NCBI GenBank assembly: GCA_008828725.1
Contig: MEHQ01003884.1
Location: 1 to 64,000 of the forward strand
Origin: Saccharina japonica
Lineage: Eukaryota; Sar; Phaeophyceae; Laminariales; Laminariaceae
Length of the DNA: 64,000 nt
Direction of reading: 5' to 3'
In this document: piece after piece, positions 58,001 to 64,000 of the stretch
How the letters are laid out: the number at the start of each line of letters is the position of its first letter
How positions within the stretch are numbered: the stretch's first letter is position 1
Program-made: the position numbers and the translations under genes
The notes under the pieces: generated by a model
What the model saw: only the letters and a program-made list of their open reading frames with translations
What the model was told of the DNA's origin: nothing
Databases searched by the model: none

Positions 58001-60779
58001 CTGGCCCAGTCAACGGTCCTACCATACTTCCCTGTTTTCTTGCACTTTCTGCTGACCACTGGGCTGGGGTCACCCCCCCCACGCTCGTGTCTGCTGCCTC
58101 ACTCAACCTTACTGTGCTACAAACCACCGCATGCACACGCCGTTAGCAACAGGAACTCCTAGCAATTTTCACCATCAGCGCACACAACCTCACAAACAGT
58201 CGCACCTGCCGTAGCGTTCCGGCATGTATATGAAGATGAGCAGGGTACTGACGGCAATTCCAGTCCCCATCAGCACAGCTATCTTCAAGATATTCTTACT
58301 CTTGACGTACCTAGCGTATTTCAGCCGGTATTGCGTATTGTAAGCAACCACGAGTTGCAAGGCTCGAAGGCAATACGGAGACATGCAGGCTGCCATACCT
58401 TGGGATGAGGGAATGCGGGACGAGGCACGGCGTCAACAAACATTATGCTCTATTGGGCAGAATCGCGTTCTCAGTTTGACGATGCTTATGCTACGGCGTA
58501 TCAAGGCTCACATAATTCAGAAAGGCAGCAGCCTGTTTCCCTGAATGAAATCGCGGCTGCGTCTTCAATATATGCGACTTATTAGACGGGGTTGCACGTC
58601 CTCCTTGTTACATGTTACGTTCTACCATGAAAAGTGTCAGCAATTGGCTCTCTCTGAGGAGTCAGATGGGACACGCGACGACTAAGAAATGACGACCAGA
58701 GCATCGGCCATTGCTCGGTTCGGGGGAAGGAACTTTGGCGTCCGAACCACAATGCAAGGAGTTGTACGACAGGGAACAAACCCAGAAACAGATTTTTTTC
58801 AGCGCCATCAAAAATGAATATTTTTCACCAAAACAAGTTGCATGATGATCGTATAGCCTATCACCACAATTCTCCGTGATCACATTTTTAATATCTTGTC
58901 TAGAATGTGATTTTCATAGCCTTCAGGAAATAAGTGTATTGAAAATTGGACATTTGGAACCCCATGCGAAATCTGCCTTCGAAGGTGAATACTAAACAAA
59001 AAAGACACGAAAAAGTAAAGGGCAGTGGCCAAAAACAGGTACACCTGGTCTGTTCGGGGCCAAAAACAGGTACATACTAAAATCAAGTTTAAAACGCACC
59101 CCACAAACCTGCCGTTCCTTGGAACGCGAAGTAGAGTTTTTTCATGTTCTTCGTGCTCGCCCGATGGCTAAGTATACGAGTAGCTGCTATTAATAGTACG
59201 AGGAACGAATGCCTGCTGCTGTATTCTCCCTTCTCAGCTTGCGACACCCCTGGTATTCCAAGTCAACCACAATCCCGAAGGGGGGCCTTCTATCTCGTAT
59301 TATTCCGACGGAGGTGTGCAGGCAGATATGTGTGTCGCTCGAGTGGCGTGTGGTGCGAGGTGCGAAGGGAGGAGGGGGTCTCCGCGTACGTCGGCATTTG
59401 TATAGGGGGCATAGAGTGGAACTGTGAAGGGCTTAAAAACGACAAACAAAAGGTGAAAGTCAAGCAGAGTAGACAAAATCAGGTGTACCTGGGCTTTAAA
59501 GAGGCAAAAACAGGTACAACGAGTTTTGGACCAATGTCAGGGCACGTAGAGTGCGTTTTTTACTTGAGTTTAAGTATGTACCTGTTTTTGCCAGCAAACG
59601 GACCAGGTATACCTTTTTTTGGCCGCTGCCCAAAAATAAAAGACGCAAACGCGAATTTTCATTTTTACTCACGGCACCGTTGGACACAAACGGCGTGTGA
59701 TTTGTTGCCTTCGTTCTTTCAGTAAAGGTATCGGCATAATAGAAAAACAGGTATATATCAGATGCGGACTCCTGTAGGTCCTTGGAAAAAAAAAACTGGC
59801 GAGGCCACCCTCTTCCACTGTCCATGTCGGTCAGTATGATACCAAATATGTGACATTTTAGCTGCTATTGCACGGCATGCGTGGCTGACGAAAGTTGGGG
59901 TGACATGCCTGAACCAATTCGTATCGAAATCGCAACAATTGGATTTTTATGTTTCATTAATCGGTATCGTATGAAACTCAAACTTCGGTCGATATCCGAA
60001 TGTACAGTAAGCCGAATGTACAGTAAGCCCCTACGCTGACGGTGGCTCCAGTGTCTGTAAGTAGCTACCAGAGATGCGCATGATACTTATCGTACGAGTA
60101 CCAGGTTTTTAAGATTGCATTTTTTAAAATAAAAATACACAAATGATCTTGTAATATTGCTCCTGCCAGAGGCCAAGTACTGGACAGAGCTCGTACCATA
60201 CGAGCCCTCCTTATGGACGTTAGTTTTCGCTGACCCATCCTAGAAAAAAATAACACGACAGTACCACTACAGCCTACGAGGGCTTCGGCTTAGTTTAGTA
60301 CTACATACCAGGTACCAGTGTACAGATACTACGATGTCCTGAAACAAGGAAATCGGCTACTCGTACGCGTGCTCTATCCTGCAGGATGTGCTGTGCTGGG
60401 CCAGGTTTGCAGCTCCAATCAATGAGCTCGAGAGCTACAGTACGTACAAGTATGCTATGCATCACGTATATATATATGTGTCAAGAAAACACGCCTCGAC
60501 CTCGAAATATACCAGAGGGGTACAGTAGTACTCACAGAAGTAGGACGTCACAAGCATGACGTAGCAGGGTACCCCCTTTCCCTCCAACAGAAGGATCCAG
60601 TGCACGAACACGGTTAATAACACGAGAAGAGCCGCCGCTCCACACATCCCGACGAGGACTGGTGCCCTCGCCGCTATCTCGAACGAGTGTCGCCGAACCC
60701 ATAACTGCCAGAGTAGTCCTGACCACACGCACGCGGTGACGAGAGCGGCTACGATCAGAGCCGGCGAGGCGGCATGCAT
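54996..60779 (-). CDS. 7TM-RGS receptor gene 3 (complete, 8 exons)
   Basis: Minus-strand exons: 60779-60536, 58398-58206, 57795-57626, 57058-56941, 56353-56134, 55885-55755, 55540-55386 and a predicted last exon 55150-54996. They join in phase to 1386 nt, 461 residues plus stop, close to plant RGS1. The order is helices 1-2 in exon 1 (MHAASPALIVAALVTACVW, APVLVGMCGAAALLVLLTVF), helix 3 over the exon 1/2 join, helix 4 (LLIFIYMPERYGR), helices 5-6 in exon 3 (YGCFFFNERRATEL, FGIGPEIIRVIIPI), and helix 7 in exon 4 (LIILVCVSNMLFW). The RGS domain follows in exons 5-7 (FGEFCRKSLCMESWEF, KYLRPTSPQEVNLGSKT, LMLEHNVLAKFRLTPEM). The tail is acidic then Ser-rich, ending RMMSSGSSVDS. By family it should accelerate G-alpha GTPase at the plasma membrane. 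The tail exon rests on phase and splice sites only. Intron 1 holds a TIR element. Confidence 0.82.
59020..59631 (+). mobile_element. Non-autonomous TIR element, copy 2 (612 bp)
   Basis: The terminal inverted repeats and interior are as at 27217-27829 (GGGCAGTGGCCAAAAACAGG at the left, GGCCGCTGCCC at the right), differing by scattered substitutions and 1-2-base indels. It lies in intron 1 of gene 3. No transposase is encoded. Confidence 0.75.
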
Positions 60780-62219
60780 CGCCGTGGTCGAGCCGAGGTG
60801 CAAGCAATGTAGTTCCCGCAGAGCGGCCGGCTACGCCGCGTTTGCTCGTGGCTTGGGGCATGGCCCGTAACGGCTGTGATAGAGTAGATGCTTGTTGTAC
60901 CGGTACAAAAAAGGCGTTACTTTTGTTGAAAACCTTCTTGAAAATAAATGCCTGGTGTATGTTGTACGCGTACTGCTCTGCGTGGAAGGTACCTGGTACT
61001 TTTTATGACCAGAGGGAGCTACTACTAGAGTGCAGCACAGATCATCGTATCTTCGAGCCAATCGTTCTCCAGTATGGGATAAAACAGTGGCAGCACCTGT
61101 CGCAAAAGGAACGGTCGGTGTTTCAAGAGAGCCCTAACCTTGCCCGAACGGATCTTTCATATCTCGACAGAACACATATATAGTAACTTGGATCGTTAAT
61201 CGCGACGGCTGTAGTAGATGGTAGGTACCAGGTATACGAGCATATCTCCACAGTCGGGTGGTTGGCGGCTCGACGGGGATCCCTCTTGCCTCCAGTTTCC
61301 CGTGCCAAAGCTTGCTGTTATTTCAATTCTGATACCTGGTACATGATATATTATAGTAGACTTCTCCGATGCTACTACATACAGTAGAGTAGTATCTAAC
61401 AACTGCTGTTGCGCTCTCTTCTGTAAACCACCATTGACCATAATCGTAGCCTTCCCAATATTTTAACTACGGACTCCTGTGTGACTGGCGACTCCACTCT
61501 ATGATATACTGCTGTACGTATGATACCAGTAGATTGCATTGAGCGTACGTACCACTTTTTCGAGATTTTGGCTGATTAGCTTAGGGGAAGAGTTAACTGT
61601 GGTGTGATTGTCTTAGGCTTTGAGTCAGCTTTTTGTCTGATTGGCTCAGGCTTTAGGTTAGGGTTGGTCTGATTGGCTTAGGGCTGGGCTTACGGTTTGG
61701 GTTACGTAGTCGTCTCGTACACATCGTGCATCCACCATTTTATCGAATATGCGGCAAGCAAGCCTCGTACGTATGCAAGACTAAGTATAATCGAGTACCG
61801 ACCGGCCGTAATACGGGGAACCCCAGTAAATGATACCAGGTAGGATCTAAGGTACAAACAACATCATACTACGATTATACATACGAAGTATTTCCGTTTT
61901 TACTATTAATAACAATAAATTGATCCTATTTAGCTACAGTACGTATATTATTATGGCCCTCAGCAATAATAGTACATAGCTTTCCCAACGATCTTACTTG
62001 CCATGAAAAATCACACTTTGCAGAGAGGCGTTTTTTTTTAGATAGATGTATTTTTGAACGTAACGGCATTTGTATTCGACGTATCACAAGTACCGGGTAC
62101 CGGCTGATATTTTCACGGCCGTTATTTACAAGTTGTGCCCCCAAATCACGAGCTAGCGCGGTGCTGAGGGGCACTGTGCAGGCGGCACATTGCTTGCACC
62201 TCGCCTAACCGCGGCGGCG
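60780..62219. promoter_or_regulatory. Divergent 5' region between genes 3 and 4
   Basis: The 1.44 kb separates two oppositely directed first exons that start at 60779 (minus) and 62220 (plus), so both promoters should lie here. I see no definite core promoter. A MITE sits at 61808-61938, and short repeats of TGATTGGCTTAGG occur at 61570-61690. Confidence 0.5.
61808..61938. mobile_element. MITE copy M5 (diverged)
   Basis: GTAATACGGGGAACCCCAGT at the left and GATCCTATTTAGC at the right, with an AT-rich interior containing TTTTTACTATTAATAA, match the MITE family loosely. It is in the shared 5' region of genes 3 and 4. Confidence 0.45.
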
Positions 62220-64000
62220 ATGCATGTCGCCTCGCCGGCTCTTATCGGAGCGACTCTCGTTAACGCGTGCGTGTGGTCAGGACTGCTCCGGCAATTTTGG
62301 GTCCTGAGACACGTGTTCGAGATAGCGGCGAGGGCACCGGTTCTCGTCGGGATCTGTGGAGTGGGGTCCCTCACAGCACTGTTAGCCGTGTTTGTGCACT
62401 GGATCCTTCTGTTGGAAGCCAAGGGGTTACCCTGCTGGATGATGCTGTTGGTATCCTACTTCGGTGAGCGTATATCTGGCGTCGTTCGGGTGCGAGAAAC
62501 CTGGTAACACCGTAATGTAAGCGTTAAAGTGCAGGGTACGTGTAGCTCTAGTCGAGATTCTGGAAGCAACTACTCGTACCTTGCTTGATACGTGACCCAA
62601 GAAATAACACTGCTCGTACTGAATAGTTATACGTACGCGAGCTGAGAGTAAAACGATGACAATATCGCGTCGTGGTCCTGCCGACTGTTCTACAAGTATT
62701 GCGATATATTATACAGCGGTATACCAGTACGTATAGTAGTACACTAGTCACTCGTATCCTATGATAACCTGGTACTTGGTGATGCAACAATTCGGATAAT
62801 TGTCGGAGTGCCAATGCAAGGAGGGCGGCTCCTTTTGTCGCGAAGTACGGTACATTCTCCTGCTACATACAAGCTGCGCGACAACGTCCCATAACGTTGA
62901 GAACGAGTACGAGCACCCCGCGCGATCGCTGACATGTTTCGGTGTGGAAGTAATGTGGCACACGTATTGCTGTTTGCAAAAAGTAGCTTTGCGGATGCCT
63001 CTTCCGAACTATATGGCTGAATCGAGAAGGAAGTACTGTAGGCGCCGCTACATTTATATCGTCACGTGACCCACCACTATCGCGACCATCGTACAAATTA
63101 CCGCGGAAACTTCCCGTGTGCACATAAGTACCGTGGTAGTAGCTCCGATGGACGCATGAGAAAGGCACGCGTGGCAGCGCGAACGTGCAGCCCGGTCTAA
63201 GGAACGGCACTTTCGAAGGCACAACCACGGTTCATTCAGCGCAATTGTTTTGCCGCCCTTCTGATTCACGTGGGACGTATTTAGTCGTACGGCATCCTCG
63301 TTAAACACATCATATTTCTGTAATTCAGTCCAAACCCATTGTTCCGTCCCGTCGTGCTTTGTCCCCCCCCTTCCTTGTCCCAAGGTACCGCGGTGTTTAT
63401 GTTTCCTTATTGCCTTCGCGCTCTTCAGCTTTTGGTTGCCTACAATACGAACTACCGGTTGAAGTATGCTCGGTACTTCAAGATAAGGAATGTCTTGAAG
63501 ATGGCGGTGGTCATAGGGACTGCTATTTTCGTTGCGGCCATACTCATCTTGTACTACATGCCGGAGCGATATTCAAGGTATTATTCTTTGGATCCCGTGT
63601 GGCTATGCTTGATCTTGGGAACGTTCACCTTTGCCCACGTGCGCATATCGGGGAATGGTATAACACTGCCTGTGTGGCTCCGCAAATCTTCAATCCTGGT
63701 TAAACAGAGCACATTTCAAGTTATATGCCGCTGTCCGCCAGCTAAACGTTAATATTCCGCGAACTAACCTACCTGCACTTTGCCCGGCGCGGGGGGCAGG
63801 GGCATGTATGGATGTTTTTTCCACAATGAAAGACGAGTGATTGAGGGCACACTCATTCTAGGTGTCGGACCGACGATCTTCGCCATGTTCAAGCTCATGA
63901 AAATGCGGGACGTGTTTGGCATTGGGCCGGAAATCATCACCGTCGCCGTACCCCTTCTGACCACTGGAGGTATGCTGCGTAAGAACACTCGCGTACGAGT
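62220..64000 (+). CDS. 7TM-RGS receptor gene 4 (exons 1-3, runs off the window)
   Basis: Plus-strand exons 62220-62463, 63385-63577 and 63800-63969 have the same lengths (244, 193, 170) and phases as genes 1-3 and stay open. Exon 1 (MHVASPALIGATLVNACVW, RHVFEIAARAPVLVGICG, HWILLLEAKGLPCWMM) gives helices 1-2. Exon 2 (FPYCLRALQLLVAYNTNYRL, LILYYMPERYSR) gives the end of helix 3 and helix 4. Exon 3 (YGCFFHNERRVIEGTLILGV, FGIGPEIITVAVPLL) gives helices 5-6. The last donor is GAG|GTATGC at 63970, so helix 7 and the RGS domain must lie beyond base 64000. It is the only member on the plus strand. Exon 3 differs at otherwise constant sites (GMYGCFFHNERR in place of RDxYGCFFFNERR in genes 2 and 3). 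Confidence 0.8.

Overview
This is eukaryotic nuclear DNA: genes are split into many GT-AG introns with GTGAGT-like donors, there is little coding sequence, and there are tRNA-derived SINEs, TIR elements, LINE and LTR-type retroelements and long low-complexity tracts. The gene family found (seven-transmembrane proteins fused to an RGS domain) and the style of genome (mid GC, CAG-rich, introns of 0.2-2.4 kb) fit a stramenopile such as a brown alga. The species cannot be fixed from the sequence alone.

The coherent content is a tandem cluster of 7TM-RGS receptor genes. Gene 1 lies at 16.93-10.42 kb (minus). Gene 2 has exons 2-7 at 32.52-26.58 kb and exon 1 far away at 48.94-48.69 kb (minus). Gene 3 lies at 60.78-55.00 kb (minus) and is probably complete to its stop. 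Gene 4 starts at 62.22 kb (plus, divergent from gene 3) and runs off the right end. All copies share exon lengths and phases (244, 193, 170, 118, 220, 131, 155 nt) with open frames throughout. The array therefore arose by duplication of an intron-bearing gene and appears to be kept coding. Exons 1-4 encode the membrane part and exons 5-7 the RGS domain.

Gene 2 is interrupted by a very large, nearly perfect inverted duplication. Arms of about 8.53 kb (30.02-38.55 and 39.54-48.07 kb) flank a 985-bp spacer. Each arm holds exons 2-4, a non-autonomous LTR-type element and a 5'-truncated LINE. A separate exact 168-bp inverted repeat (38727-38894 and 48231-48398) brackets the spacer edge and right arm. 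Flipping the DNA between its copies would turn the palindrome into a head-to-tail duplication and put exons 2-4 in line with exon 1.

Elsewhere: an isolated first exon of an RFC1-like replication factor (4.9 kb, minus); three copies of a tRNA-headed SINE; at least five copies of a roughly 120-bp MITE and a half copy; two full copies of a 612-bp TIR element and one diverged fragment; arrays of GGGTC/GACCC, GGCCC-rich, TAGCTC and GGGATATCCC-type repeats; a degenerate retroelement at 18.7-20.6 kb; and two single-N gap marks (19037, 50714), each flanked by duplicated sequence.
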